The notes under the pieces were generated by a model that ran no database searches, was not told where the DNA came from, and worked only from the letters and a program-made list of their open reading frames with translations. Below are positions 9,739 to 18,090 of a DNA stretch of 38,125 nucleotides, piece by piece. The translations under genes were made by a program, and so were the position numbers. Every line of letters starts with the position of its first letter. Position 1 is the stretch's first letter. The stretch comes from an uncultured Kiloniellales bacterium. Its GTDB lineage: Bacteria; Pseudomonadota; Alphaproteobacteria; Kiloniellales; JAKSDN01. The stretch is from the NCBI GenBank assembly GCA_947258885.1, contig CAMYKD010000034.1:1-38125 (forward strand). The letters run 5' to 3'.

Positions 9739-12303
9739 ATGAGGTCTTCGCGCCAAGGCCGAGTCACCGCCGTGCTCGGCCCGACGAATACGGGCAAAAC
9801 CTACCTGGCGATCGAGCGCATGCTGGGCTACCGCAGCGGCATGATCGGCTTTCCGCTGCGCCTGCTGGCGCGCGAAAACTACGACCGCGCAGTCGAGCTC
9901 AAGGGCCGCAACGCGGTGGCGCTGGTGACCGGCGAGGAAAAGATCGTGCCGCAGAACGCGCGCTATTTCTGCTGTACGGTGGAAGCCATGCCGCTCGACC
10001 GGACGGTCGAATTCCTGGCGATCGACGAGGTCCAACTGGCGGCCGATCCCGAGCGCGGCCACGTCTTCACCGACCGCCTCCTGTATGCGCGCGGCAGCGA
10101 GGAGACCATGCTGTTGGGCGCCGATACCGTGCGCCCGGTGCTGCAGAAGTTGGTGCCGGAGGCCGAAACCCTCTCCCGGCCGCGCTTTTCGACGCTGAGC
10201 TACAGCGGCCCGAAAAAGCTCACGAGGCTGCCGCCACGCTCGGCGGTCGTGGCCTTTTCGGCCGCCGAGGTCTATGCCCTGGCCGAGATGCTGCGGCGCC
10301 AGCGCGGCGGCACCGCCGTCGTTCTGGGCGCGCTCAGCCCGCGCACGCGCAACGCCCAGGTGGCGCTGTTCGAGGCCGGCGAGGTCGATTACCTGGTCGC
10401 CACCGATGCCATCGGCATGGGCCTCAACCTGAGCCTGGACCACGTCGCCTTCAGCCGGCTCAGAAAGTTCGACGGACGCCTGCCCAGGCGCCTCACCCCG
10501 GCCGAGGTCGGTCAGATCGCCGGGCGTGCCGGGCGACATATGAACGACGGCACCTTCGGCTCGACGGACGAGTTGGGGCCCATGGAGCAGGACCTGGTGG
10601 AGGCGGTCGAGGCCCATCGCTTCGACCCGCTGCATTTCGTCTTCTGGCGCCACCGCCGGCTCGACTTCCACTCGCCCGGCGCCCTGCTCAAGAGCCTCGA
10701 GCGCAACCCGCCGATGCCCGAACTGGTCCGCGCCCGCGAGGCCGACGACCACTTGGCCTTGGCGGCGCTGGCCGGCGACGCGGAAATCGCGCAGCTCGCC
10801 ACGACGCCGGCGGCGGTCGCCCTGCTCTGGGAGGTCTGCCAAATTCCCGATTTCCGCAAGACACTCTCGGACCAGCACGCCGGCCTGTTGCGTCGTATCT
10901 ACCGCCACCTGATGGCCGGCCGGGGGCACCTGCCGGACGACTGGGTCGACGGCCAGATCGCCCGCATCGATCGGGCCGAGGGCGATATCGACGCCCTGGT
11001 AGCGCGCATCGCGCACGTGCGGACCTGGACCTATGTCGCCCATCGCGGCGATTGGCTGAAGGATGCCGCCCACTGGCAGGGCCGCACCCGGGCCATCGAG
11101 GACCGACTGTCCGACGCTCTGCACGAACGCCTGACCCAGCGCTTCGTCGACCGGCGGACGGCCGTTCTAGTGCGCCGCCTGAAGGATGGCGACGCGCTGC
11201 TCGGCGCCGTCCGTCAGACCGGCGAAGTGCTGGTCGAGGGCGAGTTCGTGGGCCGTCTCGAGGGCTTTTGTTTCGTCCTGGACGAGGCCGCCGGCATCGG
11301 CGACGCCAAGGCCCTGCTGACCGCTGCGAGGCGCGCTCTGGCAAGCGAGATTCCCGCACGCCTGCGCCGGCTCGAGGATGCCGGCGACGGGGCCTTTGCG
11401 CCGCAGCCGGACGGTCGGATTGCCTGGCGGGGTCAGGCCGTGGCGCGCCTCGCGGCGGGCGCAACCGCGTTGGCGCCCCGGGTCGAGCCGCTGGCCAGCG
11501 AGTTCCTGGACGGCGCCCAGCGCGAGCGCCTGCGCAAGCGTCTGACGGTCTGGCTCGGGCGCTATCTGCGGGCCCGGCTCCGACCGCTGTTCCGCGCCGT
11601 CGAGACCGAGGCCGGCGCCGCGGTGCGCGGCCTGGTATTCCAGCTGACCGAGGCCCTGGGCGTTCTGCCGCGCGCCATTCTAGCTGCGCAGATCGCCGGT
11701 CTGACCAAGGCCGACCGCAAGGTCTTGGCCGGCCTCGGCGTTCGGCTCGGCGCCGCCAGCGTGTTCTATCCGGCGCTGTTGCGCCCGCGCGCGGCGCGGC
11801 TCAAGGGATGGCTCTGGGCGGCGCATGCGGGGCAGCCCGTGCCGGTGATGCCGCCTACCGAAGCGCTGTCCTTTCGGCCGTCCGGCGCCGAGGGGACCCT
11901 AGGGGCGCAGGAAGAGGCCTTCTGTTTGGCCATCGGCTACCGCCGCTTCGCCGAGGGCGACCGGGTCCTGGCGGTCCGGGCCGACGCGCTCGAACGCCTA
12001 GCGGCGGCCGCCCGCAAGCTGGCCGCGCAGGGCAGTTTCGGCGCGACCCCCGCGCTGCAGCGGTTGGTCGGCGGCAGCGCAGAGGACCTCGCCCTGGCGC
12101 TGGCGGCGCTGGGCTATCGGGCCGAAAGCGACGAGACGGGTCTCAACTTCATGCCGCGGCGTGCGGGTGCCGCTCAAGGGGGCGGGCGCAAGGGCGCTAG
12201 GGGGCGGTCCCGGGGCGGTGGCAAGGGCACCGGGGCGCGGCGCAGGCCCGCGCAGGCGGATTCACCCTTTGCTAAGCTGCGCGACCTCAAAATCGAGCCA
12301 TGA
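9739..12303 (+). CDS. Suv3-like DEAD/DExH-family RNA helicase
   Basis: An 854-residue helicase related to mitochondrial Suv3 and to alphaproteobacterial single-chain homologues. Walker A is GPTNTGKT (14-21), Walker B is IDEVQ (95-99) and motif VI is QIAGRAGRH (259-267). The helicase core occupies about the first 360 residues; the rest is helical and substrate-binding. The C-terminus is a Gly/Arg/Lys-rich tail (about 806-838), suited to RNA contact. Role: probably RNA unwinding in decay or ribosome-linked processes, inferred from family. The frame is open to a TTG at 9703, but ATG 9739 starts just before the core and suits homologues. Its stop overlaps the next gene as ATGA, linking it to an S4 RNA-binding protein. 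Confidence 0.88.
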   Translation: MRSSRQGRVTAVLGPTNTGKTYLAIERMLGYRSGMIGFPLRLLARENYDRAVELKGRNAVALVTGEEKIVPQNARYFCCTVEAMPLDRTVEFLAIDEVQLAADPERGHVFTDRLLYARGSEETMLLGADTVRPVLQKLVPEAETLSRPRFSTLSYSGPKKLTRLPPRSAVVAFSAAEVYALAEMLRRQRGGTAVVLGALSPRTRNAQVALFEAGEVDYLVATDAIGMGLNLSLDHVAFSRLRKFDGRLPRRLTPAEVGQIAGRAGRHMNDGTFGSTDELGPMEQDLVEAVEAHRFDPLHFVFWRHRRLDFHSPGALLKSLERNPPMPELVRAREADDHLALAALAGDAEIAQLATTPAAVALLWEVCQIPDFRKTLSDQHAGLLRRIYRHLMAGRGHLPDDWVDGQIARIDRAEGDIDALVARIAHVRTWTYVAHRGDWLKDAAHWQGRTRAIEDRLSDALHERLTQRFVDRRTAVLVRRLKDGDALLGAVRQTGEVLVEGEFVGRLEGFCFVLDEAAGIGDAKALLTAARRALASEIPARLRRLEDAGDGAFAPQPDGRIAWRGQAVARLAAGATALAPRVEPLASEFLDGAQRERLRKRLTVWLGRYLRARLRPLFRAVETEAGAAVRGLVFQLTEALGVLPRAILAAQIAGLTKADRKVLAGLGVRLGAASVFYPALLRPRAARLKGWLWAAHAGQPVPVMPPTEALSFRPSGAEGTLGAQEEAFCLAIGYRRFAEGDRVLAVRADALERLAAAARKLAAQGSFGATPALQRLVGGSAEDLALALAALGYRAESDETGLNFMPRRAGAAQGGGRKGARGRSRGGGKGTGARRRPAQADSPFAKLRDLKIEP

Positions 12304-12677
12304 GCGACGAGGGCCTCCGGGCCGACAAGTGGCTGTGGTACGCGCGCTTCTTCAAGACGCGCAGCCTCGCGACCAGGGTGTGCAACGCCGGCCAGGTGAG
12401 GATCGGCGGCAACGGCGTCTCCAAGGCGCACAGCAAAGTGAAGGTGGGCGACGTCCTGACCTTCACACAAGCCCGGCATATCCGGGTCGTCAAGGTGCTG
12501 GCCCTGGCCACGCGGCGCGGCCCTGCTCCGGAAGCGCGCGCGTTGTACGAGGATCTGAAACCGCCCGAAGCGGCCAATCGCTTGCCGCGCCGCACTGCCC
12601 CCGGGCGTTCGCCGGGTACCGGCCGCCCGACCAAGAAGGACCGGCGGGCCGTCGACCGCCTGGTCGGCGAGCCGTAG
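12300..12677 (+). CDS. S4-domain RNA-binding protein (Hsp15 type)
   Basis: A 125-residue basic protein. The S4 domain fills about residues 6-55 (LRADKWLWYARFFKTRSLAT, then GQVRIGGNGVSKAHSKVKVGD), followed by an HIRVVKVLALATRRGPA segment and a lysine/arginine-rich tail. Size and layout match Hsp15 (HslR), which in E. coli binds free 50S subunits carrying a stalled nascent chain. The start overlaps the helicase stop by four bases (ATGA), so the pair is translationally coupled. This pairing is common in alphaproteobacteria and suggests a shared RNA or ribosome function. It converges on the methyltransferase gene ten bases downstream. Confidence 0.88.
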   Translation: MSDEGLRADKWLWYARFFKTRSLATRVCNAGQVRIGGNGVSKAHSKVKVGDVLTFTQARHIRVVKVLALATRRGPAPEARALYEDLKPPEAANRLPRRTAPGRSPGTGRPTKKDRRAVDRLVGEP

Positions 12678-12687
12678 AGGCGCCGGA

Positions 12688-13341
12688 CTAGGACCTGGCG
12701 AAGACCACCGAGAGGTTGTTGGCGGGCATCTCGATCACCTCGCGGAGCTCCAAGCCGTGCCGGCCCGCCAGCTCGGCCACAGCCTCGAGGTCGCGCAGGC
12801 CCCAGTCGGGGTTTCGGCTGCGCAGGCTTTCATCGAACTCGGCATTGCTCGGCGCGGTGTGGCGGCCGTCGCGCCGGTAGGGGCCGTAGAGATAGAGCAC
12901 GCCCGCCGGCGGAAGGAGGCTGCTGGCACCGGCCATCAGGCCCTCGGCCGCCGACCAGGGGGCGATGTGGATCATGTTGATGCAGACCACCGCGTCGGCC
13001 CGTTCGATCGGCCAGGGTTGCCGGGTTACGTCGAGGTCGAGCGGCGGTTTCAGCGTCCTTACGCCGGCGCCCTTCGCGTGGACCGCAATGCTTCGGCGCA
13101 TCGCGGGGTCCGGATCGCTCGGTTGCCATTCCAGCGGGCGCAGGTGCTGGGCGAACCAGAGTGCGTGGTCGCCGGTACCGCTGGCCACCTCGAGCACCAG
13201 TCCCTCGCCCGGCAACGTTCTCGACAACACCTCGAGGATCGGTTCGCGGTTGCGCTGCGTGGCGGGTGCGAAGAGGCGGGGGTCCGCTTCTGGCGTCTCC
13301 GTGGGTGATGGCCAAGTCTCCTCGGGCGGCGGCCGGGTCAT
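12688..13341 (-). CDS. DUF938 SAM-dependent methyltransferase
   Basis: A 217-residue class I methyltransferase of the DUF938 family. The SAM-binding motif is LVLEVASGTGDHALWFA (about 48-64). Later family motifs are EWQPSDPD, ADAVVCINMIHIAPW, GVLYLYGPYRRDGRHTAPSN and DWGLRDLEAV. The substrate is unknown. The N-terminal 30 residues are proline-rich and poorly structured. The gene faces the helicase-S4 pair and leaves about 100 bases to the TerB-like gene, so it appears to be an insertion into an otherwise co-oriented block. Confidence 0.85.
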   Translation of the reverse strand: MTRPPPEETWPSPTETPEADPRLFAPATQRNREPILEVLSRTLPGEGLVLEVASGTGDHALWFAQHLRPLEWQPSDPDPAMRRSIAVHAKGAGVRTLKPPLDLDVTRQPWPIERADAVVCINMIHIAPWSAAEGLMAGASSLLPPAGVLYLYGPYRRDGRHTAPSNAEFDESLRSRNPDWGLRDLEAVAELAGRHGLELREVIEMPANNLSVVFARS

Positions 13342-13439
13342 GGCATGAGGTTAAGCGGACCGGCCCGCCCCCACAAGGCGCTCTTGCCCCAAGAAAGGCT
13401 GGGGTTGAACCGGCCCGGGGCACCATGATAGGCAGAGCG

Positions 13440-13907
13440 ATGATCCACCGCATCAAGGCCCTGTTGCTCGGTTCCGGCCACAAACAGGTGGCGCACGCGC
13501 TTGGCGGCGAAGAAGAACGCCGGATCGCGGTGGCCGCGCTGTTGGTCGAGGCGGCGTTGATGGACGACTGTTTCGACGCCGGCGAGAGGGTCAAGATCGC
13601 GAAGCTGTTGAAGGCGCGCTTCGACCTGAGCGACGCCGAAACCGAAAGCCTTACGGAAACCGCCGGAAAAAGGGTCGCGGACTCGGCCCAGCTGTTCGGT
13701 TTCACCCGCGTGGTCAACGACGGCTTCGCCCACGAGGAGAGGGTCGAGTTGATGGAAATGCTGTGGCAGGTCGTGTACGCGGATGGTCGGCTGGACGACT
13801 ACGAGGCCAACCTGATGCGGCGGATTTCAGGATTAATCCATGTGTCGGACCGGGATAGTGGGGAGGCGCGCAAACGGGCCTTGGCACGCCTCGGCCTGGA
13901 GGCATAA
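13440..13907 (+). CDS. TerB-like (tellurite-resistance TerB family) protein
   Basis: A 155-residue helical acidic protein. It shows the TerB-type duplicated pattern: RRIAVAALLVEAALMDDCFDAGERVKIAKLLKARFDLSD in the first half and ELMEMLWQVVYADGRLDDYEANLMRRIS in the second, each with Asp/Glu clusters that in TerB bind metal. Stand-alone TerB-like proteins are widespread in alphaproteobacteria and rarely have a proven link to tellurite. I prefer ATG 13440 (AGG at 13430, 7 bases away) over ATG 13425, which has a weaker ribosome site. It lies 60 bases before fdxA on the same strand and may be co-transcribed with it. Confidence 0.8.
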   Translation: MIHRIKALLLGSGHKQVAHALGGEEERRIAVAALLVEAALMDDCFDAGERVKIAKLLKARFDLSDAETESLTETAGKRVADSAQLFGFTRVVNDGFAHEERVELMEMLWQVVYADGRLDDYEANLMRRISGLIHVSDRDSGEARKRALARLGLEA

Positions 13908-13967
13908 AACAGCGGCAGCGAGGGCAGCGGAACAGCGACCGCACCGCCGGAGGAGGAATACGAGGAA

Positions 13968-14312
13968 ATGACCTACATCGTCACCGAAGCCTGCATCCGA
14001 TGCAAGTACATGGACTGTGTCGAGGTGTGCCCCGTGGATTGCTTCTACGAGGGCGAGAACATGCTGGTCATCCATCCCGACGAATGCATCGACTGCGGCG
14101 TCTGCGAACCGGAATGCCCGCCGGAAGCCATCCTGCCCGACACCGACCCCCAGGCCGAGCAGTGGCTGGAGCTGAACCGCGAGTACAGCGAGACCTGGCC
14201 CAACATATCGCGCAAGGGCGAACCGCCGGCGGACGCCGAGGAATACCGAGGCATGGCGGACAAGTACAACAAGTTCTTTAGTTCTAATCCAGGTAGCAGC
14301 GACCAGGTCTAA
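13968..14312 (+). CDS. fdxA: 7Fe ferredoxin FdxA
   Basis: A 114-residue [3Fe-4S][4Fe-4S] ferredoxin of the Azotobacter FdI type, a soluble electron carrier. By analogy with FdI, Cys9, Cys17 and Cys50 hold the 3Fe cluster and Cys21, Cys40, Cys43 and Cys46 hold the 4Fe cluster. Cys12 and Cys25 correspond to the free cysteines of FdI. The motif [18 protein letters not shown] is diagnostic. GGAGGAGGAA precedes the ATG. FdxA next to CarD is a recurring alphaproteobacterial arrangement, but no redox partner is visible nearby. Confidence 0.95.
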   Translation: MTYIVTEACIRCKYMDCVEVCPVDCFYEGENMLVIHPDECIDCGVCEPECPPEAILPDTDPQAEQWLELNREYSETWPNISRKGEPPADAEEYRGMADKYNKFFSSNPGSSDQV

Positions 14313-14457
14313 GAACAACTCTTAATCTTCAGAGGCCAGTTTCGGTAGAATCGAATTTGCCGCCCTGCCCCCGGGGTTGCAAAGCGGCCTCGAACCAGTG
14401 AAGACGCACACCCGCCGCCTTTCGGCGACGGATCCGGCTGCGTTGCAGACGTTGTGT

Positions 14458-14486
14458 TTGAGCCCAAAATATTGTATATATATAAG
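14458..14486 (+). promoter_or_regulatory. putative sigma-70-type promoter of carD
   Basis: TTGAGC (14458-14463) and TATAAG (14481-14486) are separated by exactly 17 bases, in an AT-rich stretch that contrasts with its surroundings. An overlapping alternative, TTGTGT (14452-14457) and TATATA (14475-14480), also has 17-base spacing. Either would start transcription near 14487-14493. Confidence 0.5.
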
Positions 14487-14578
14487 CTCAAAACGTGGAT
14501 GTTCGCGGGCGGTCGGGTGTCATGGTGCAGACACCAGCAGGCAGGCCGAACGGGGGCACCCGAATTCGCCGTAGCGAT

Positions 14579-14628
14579 ACGAGAGAGGGGCGCCGCCAGG
14601 GCCCGCGGCGCTTAAGGCCTTCCCTCGT
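14579..14628 (+). promoter_or_regulatory. long stem-loop in the carD 5' leader
   Basis: A perfect 7-bp stem GCGCCGC (14590-14596) / GCGGCGC (14605-14611) with an 8-base loop is enclosed by further pairing, ACGAG (14579-14583) with CTCGT (14624-14628), and partly pairable AGAGG / CCTTCC between them. The structure is about 85 bases before the carD start. No T-run follows. It resembles a regulatory leader or attenuator more than a terminator, but no known riboswitch is recognised. Confidence 0.35.
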
Positions 14629-14711
14629 GTGTGGCGGACCGAAGTCGCGTCGCGCCGAAGTCCGCGGGCGGTCGGATCGGAGACATAGTGCGGAAACAAG
14701 AGAACGGACAC

Positions 14712-15215
14712 ATGGCAAAAGCAAAACACGACGACTACAGCGCAGGCGATTTCGTCGTCTATCCGACCCATGGTGTCGGCAAGGTCCTGGGGGTCGAGAC
14801 CCAGGAGATCTCGGGAATCAGCCTCGATCTGATCATCATCAAGTTCGACAAGGACCGTATGACCTTGCGCGTGCCGGTCGGCAAGGCCGAGAATTCCGGG
14901 CTGCGCAAGCTCTCGACCCGCAAGGTCATGGACAGCGCGCTGACCACGCTCAAGGGGCGCAGCCGGGTCAAGCGCACCATGTGGAGCCGCCGGGCCCAGG
15001 AGTACGAGGCGAAGATCAACTCCGGCGATCCGGTGTCGATCGCAGAAGTGGTGCGCGACCTGCACCGCGGCGACGATCAGCCCGACCAGTCCTACAGCGA
15101 GCGGCAAATGTACCAGGCCGCCCTCGACCGGCTGGCACGCGAGCTGGCGGCGCTCGAAAAGATCGACGAGGACGCCGCCGCCGAGAAGCTGGAACGCCTG
15201 CTCAAAGCGGCGTGA
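14712..15215 (+). CDS. carD: CarD family transcriptional regulator
   Basis: A 167-residue CarD/CdnL-type protein. The N-terminal Tudor-like RNA polymerase-interaction domain (about 11-70) shows YSAGDFVVYPTHGVGKVLGVE and LIIIKFDKDRMTLRVPVGKAE. The C-terminal helical domain has the conserved KRTMWSRRAQEYEAKINSGD and VVRDLHR, which in relatives contacts promoter DNA near the upstream edge of the -10 element. CarD stabilises open complexes at housekeeping promoters and is essential in several bacteria. The frame is open upstream to 14631, but MAKAKHDDYSAGD is the family start. The long structured leader suggests post-transcriptional control. Confidence 0.94.
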   Translation: MAKAKHDDYSAGDFVVYPTHGVGKVLGVETQEISGISLDLIIIKFDKDRMTLRVPVGKAENSGLRKLSTRKVMDSALTTLKGRSRVKRTMWSRRAQEYEAKINSGDPVSIAEVVRDLHRGDDQPDQSYSERQMYQAALDRLARELAALEKIDEDAAAEKLERLLKAA

Positions 15216-15358
15216 TCCCGAGGCCGGGTCCGTATGCGGGCGGATCCGACCGGAACCGGGCCGGCCGGGGAACCTCGCTGCGTCGGCGATGCGGGTCTGA
15301 TATCAACGACCTTTGGTATGAGCCGCCAACCAGGCCGAAAGGGGCCTTGGGTCGCGCC

Positions 15359-16159
15359 ATGAACGACCGGCGCAAATTCGCGAAGCTGAGCGGTGCCCGG
15401 CGGATCTGGGCGGTGGGCTCGGTGCATGGCGAGGCCCGGCGCCTGGAGCGGCTGCACGGGGCGTTGGCGCAGCGTCTGACGCCCGGCGACCGGATCGTCT
15501 ATCTGGGCAATATGATCGGCCACGGGTCCGCGGTCGCGGAAACCCTCGCCGCCATGATGCGGTTCCGCGCGGCTGTTCTCGCCGGGCAGCACAGCTTTGC
15601 CTGCGACCTGGTCTATCTGCGCGGTCGCCAGGAGGAGATGTGGCAGAAGCTGTTGCAGATCCAGTTCGCCACCGATCCGGCGGGCACCTTGGAGTGGATG
15701 CTCGATCAGGGGCTTGGCCCGACCCTCGAGGCCTATGGCAGTTGCGTGGACGACGCCCGGCGCCACGCCTCGGACGGCGCCGTCGGCCTGACCCGCTGGA
15801 CCAGGAGCCTGCGCGAGGCCATGCAGGCCAGGCCGGGTCACAACGAGCTCTTCGCTTCGCTGCGCCGCACGGCCTTCACCGAGGACGGTGCCTTGCTATT
15901 CGTCAACACCGGGCTCGATCCGAGCCGGCCCCTGGAGGCCCAAAGCGACAGCTTCTGGTGGAGCAGCGCCGCTTTCGCGCGCATCGCCGAGCCCTACGGG
16001 TCCTACCGGCTCGTCGTGCGCGGGTTCGACCCGGATCATCCAGGGCTCAAAATCACCGCCTACACCGCGACCGTTGACGGCGGCTGCGGCTTCGGCGGCC
16101 CCCTCCTTGCGGCTTGTGTGATGCCGGGCGGCGAGATCGTCGAGACCTTGGAGGGTTAG
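15359..16159 (+). CDS. metallophosphoesterase-fold protein with degenerate active site
   Basis: A 266-residue protein whose motif spacing follows calcineurin-like Ser/Thr phosphatases, but the metal ligands are replaced. Motif I GDxHG reads GSVHG (20-24, Asp to Ser). Motif II GDxxDRG reads GNMIGHG (50-56, both Asp lost). Motif III GNHE reads GQHS (76-79). The fold cues remain: DRIVYLGNMI, helices around residues 60-70, and LLFVNTGLDPSRPLEAQ as in the VHAG-type segment. It is therefore probably a non-catalytic relative or uses altered chemistry. It lies 143 bases after carD on the same strand; a regulatory partnership is possible but unproven. ATG 15359 is the first Met fitting the domain; the frame is open far upstream. 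Confidence 0.7.
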   Translation: MNDRRKFAKLSGARRIWAVGSVHGEARRLERLHGALAQRLTPGDRIVYLGNMIGHGSAVAETLAAMMRFRAAVLAGQHSFACDLVYLRGRQEEMWQKLLQIQFATDPAGTLEWMLDQGLGPTLEAYGSCVDDARRHASDGAVGLTRWTRSLREAMQARPGHNELFASLRRTAFTEDGALLFVNTGLDPSRPLEAQSDSFWWSSAAFARIAEPYGSYRLVVRGFDPDHPGLKITAYTATVDGGCGFGGPLLAACVMPGGEIVETLEG

Positions 16160-16173
16160 TACCTTTGTATAAG

Positions 16174-18090
16174 TCAGCTTGTCTGCTGGTCGGAGCTGAC
16201 CGAGCTCGGCGGGCCGTCGTGGCCGGTCAGGCGAAATACTTCCGTCTTGCTGATGCGCCCGCGCAGCCGGTGCATCCCTAGAGCCGACAGCCGGAACCCG
16301 GGCCCGAGCAGGGCCGCGGTCTCGCCGCTCAGCAGGATCACCGTGTCCTCTTCGGCCTCGGCAAACCTCTTGCCCAGACCCTCGAGCCGCTGGGCGACGT
16401 TCACCGTGTCGCCGATCAGCGTATAGTTGACGCGCCCGGGCGCGCCGATGTTGCCGACCACTGCGGGCCCGGAATGGATGCCGATTCTCAGGCGGACCGG
16501 CTCGCCGCCCGCGGCGCGGCGCTTCCGGTTGTCGGCGGCGACTGCGGCGGCGATGGCCAGCGCGGCGCGGCAGGTCTGATTGGCGTGGTCCGGCTGCGTC
16601 GTCGGCGCCCCCCAGAAGGCCATCACCGAGTCGCCGATGTACTTGTCCAAGGTACCGTTCTCGGCATCTATGGGGGCCGCGACCAGGGCAAAGTGAGTGT
16701 TCAGGAACGCGGCGAGCTCGGCGGGAGTAAGCCGGTCGCTCAGGCTCGAGAATCCGGCGATATCCGTAAACAGTACGCTGATCGTGCGCTCTTCCGATCG
16801 GGTCGTCGCGTCGCCCAGGCGCATGAGCCGGAAGACCAGGGTCTTGGGCACGTAGGTCTCGAACCAGCGCAGGCCGCTCAGCATGGAGTTGTAGGCCTGC
16901 GCCATGCTGTCCAGCTCACGGAAGGGGCTGTGCTCGAGCGGCCCGATGCTGGCCATCTCTAGGTTTCTAATCGCCAATGAGGCCGTTGCCAGGCGGCGGA
17001 TCGGCCGCGCGATCGCCTGCCCCAAGACCCACGCCAGGGTGATCGCCACGAGCAGGATGGCGAGCGCGATCGCTCCGGCAATGAAAAGTCGCCGGTAGGG
17101 ATTGTCGACCTCGCCCTCCAGGAAGTAGACGCCGACGTACCAAGGGTCCGGCCCGAAACTCTCGATTCGGCGATAGAGGTAGATGTAATCGTTATCGGGC
17201 CCTTGGACGACCCGGCCTTGCACCGGACTGTCGGCCAGGAAGGCCTGCATGTCGTCGACGCTTTCGCTCCAGATCGCGGCCAGCACCCGGTCGTTGACCT
17301 CGCCCAGGGCGGGCAGCGGCTTGTTCTCCGACAGGCCGCGCGTCCCGCCGGCCAACGAGGGATGCGCCAACACACGGTCCCGGCCGTAGAGAATGAAGCT
17401 GTTGGTGCCAAAGGCCCGGTCGTTGGCGTCGAGAAACTCGGAGAGCGCGCCGATCGAGACCACGGAGGCCATGACGCCGAGGAATTCGCCGTCGCGCCGA
17501 ACCGGATGGTTCACAGTCACGGACGGCAGCTTGAGATCCTGGATCCACAGCACCGGACTCCAAATACTCGCCGTCTCGTCCCGCATGGTCGGGAGCCAAT
17601 CCCGAATGTCGGCACGGTTGCTCCAGTCGGATCTGAGACTGAGCAGCTCGTCGTAGCGGCGGCCGACCCGAAACGAGGTGAGGTCCGCCGAAATGAAGGC
17701 GATTCCCGCAACCTGCGGGGCTGCGGCCAGGCTGCCGAGCAGCACCTGCTCAAGGCGTTCGCTGTCGGCGGGATCGAGCTCGCCCCGGCCGATGAGGTCG
17801 GCCAGAAACTCGACCTCATGGCGGGCTGGGCTAAGGTGCAGATCGATCCGTCCGATCGCCGATTCGAGGGTCAGCTCGGCTGTCCGGCGCAGCAGGTGGA
17901 GCGTGTTCTCGCGCGCCGCGCCGAGCGAGACCCACATCACCGCCGCCACCGCCGCGACCACCAGCGAGCCGAAGCCGAAGGTCAGAACGGCCGCGATCGA
18001 CGGCCGCCATCGCGACGCTCCTGCGCCGCCGGCCTCTGTGCCGGTGCCGGGTTGCGGCGCGGTTGACGGGGGCGGTGCCGCGCTGCTCAT
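16174..18090 (-). CDS. membrane class III adenylate/guanylate cyclase (Cache-HAMP-cyclase)
   Basis: A 638-residue inner-membrane sensor cyclase. Order: proline-rich cytoplasmic tail, TM1 (about 31-56), periplasmic Cache-like ligand domain (about 60-330), TM2 (336-358), HAMP (about 358-410), and catalytic domain (about 435-620). Metal ligands Asp443 (VLFTDIAGFSSLSDRL) and Asp487 (DKYIGDSVMAFWGAP) are present, with Lys483, Asp561 (IGDTVNVAQRLE), Asn564 and Arg568. The Lys/Asp pair favours ATP, so cAMP is the likely product. It senses an unknown periplasmic signal. The start overlaps the upstream protease stop (ATGA), so it is the last gene of a coupled three-gene unit. Confidence 0.92.
   Translation of the reverse strand: MSSAAPPPSTAPQPGTGTEAGGAGASRWRPSIAAVLTFGFGSLVVAAVAAVMWVSLGAARENTLHLLRRTAELTLESAIGRIDLHLSPARHEVEFLADLIGRGELDPADSERLEQVLLGSLAAAPQVAGIAFISADLTSFRVGRRYDELLSLRSDWSNRADIRDWLPTMRDETASIWSPVLWIQDLKLPSVTVNHPVRRDGEFLGVMASVVSIGALSEFLDANDRAFGTNSFILYGRDRVLAHPSLAGGTRGLSENKPLPALGEVNDRVLAAIWSESVDDMQAFLADSPVQGRVVQGPDNDYIYLYRRIESFGPDPWYVGVYFLEGEVDNPYRRLFIAGAIALAILLVAITLAWVLGQAIARPIRRLATASLAIRNLEMASIGPLEHSPFRELDSMAQAYNSMLSGLRWFETYVPKTLVFRLMRLGDATTRSEERTISVLFTDIAGFSSLSDRLTPAELAAFLNTHFALVAAPIDAENGTLDKYIGDSVMAFWGAPTTQPDHANQTCRAALAIAAAVAADNRKRRAAGGEPVRLRIGIHSGPAVVGNIGAPGRVNYTLIGDTVNVAQRLEGLGKRFAEAEEDTVILLSGETAALLGPGFRLSALGMHRLRGRISKTEVFRLTGHDGPPSSVSSDQQTS

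Larger units (their letters stand above)
14313..14711 (+). other. intergenic leader region between fdxA and carD
   Basis: About 400 bases with no convincing gene. It contains a small hairpin CGCCG-CCTTT-CGGCG (14413-14427), an AT-rich promoter segment (14452-14486), a 13-base direct repeat CGCGGGCGGTCGG at 14504-14516 and 14663-14675, and a long stem-loop at 14579-14628. Everything right of about 14493 would be carD leader RNA if the promoter is correct, giving an unusually long 5' UTR of roughly 220 bases. Confidence 0.5.

Noticed and set aside
14504-14675. 13-base direct repeat CGCGGGCGGTCGG in the carD leader
   Set aside because: Only two copies in very GC-rich sequence; not enough for a repeat element on its own.
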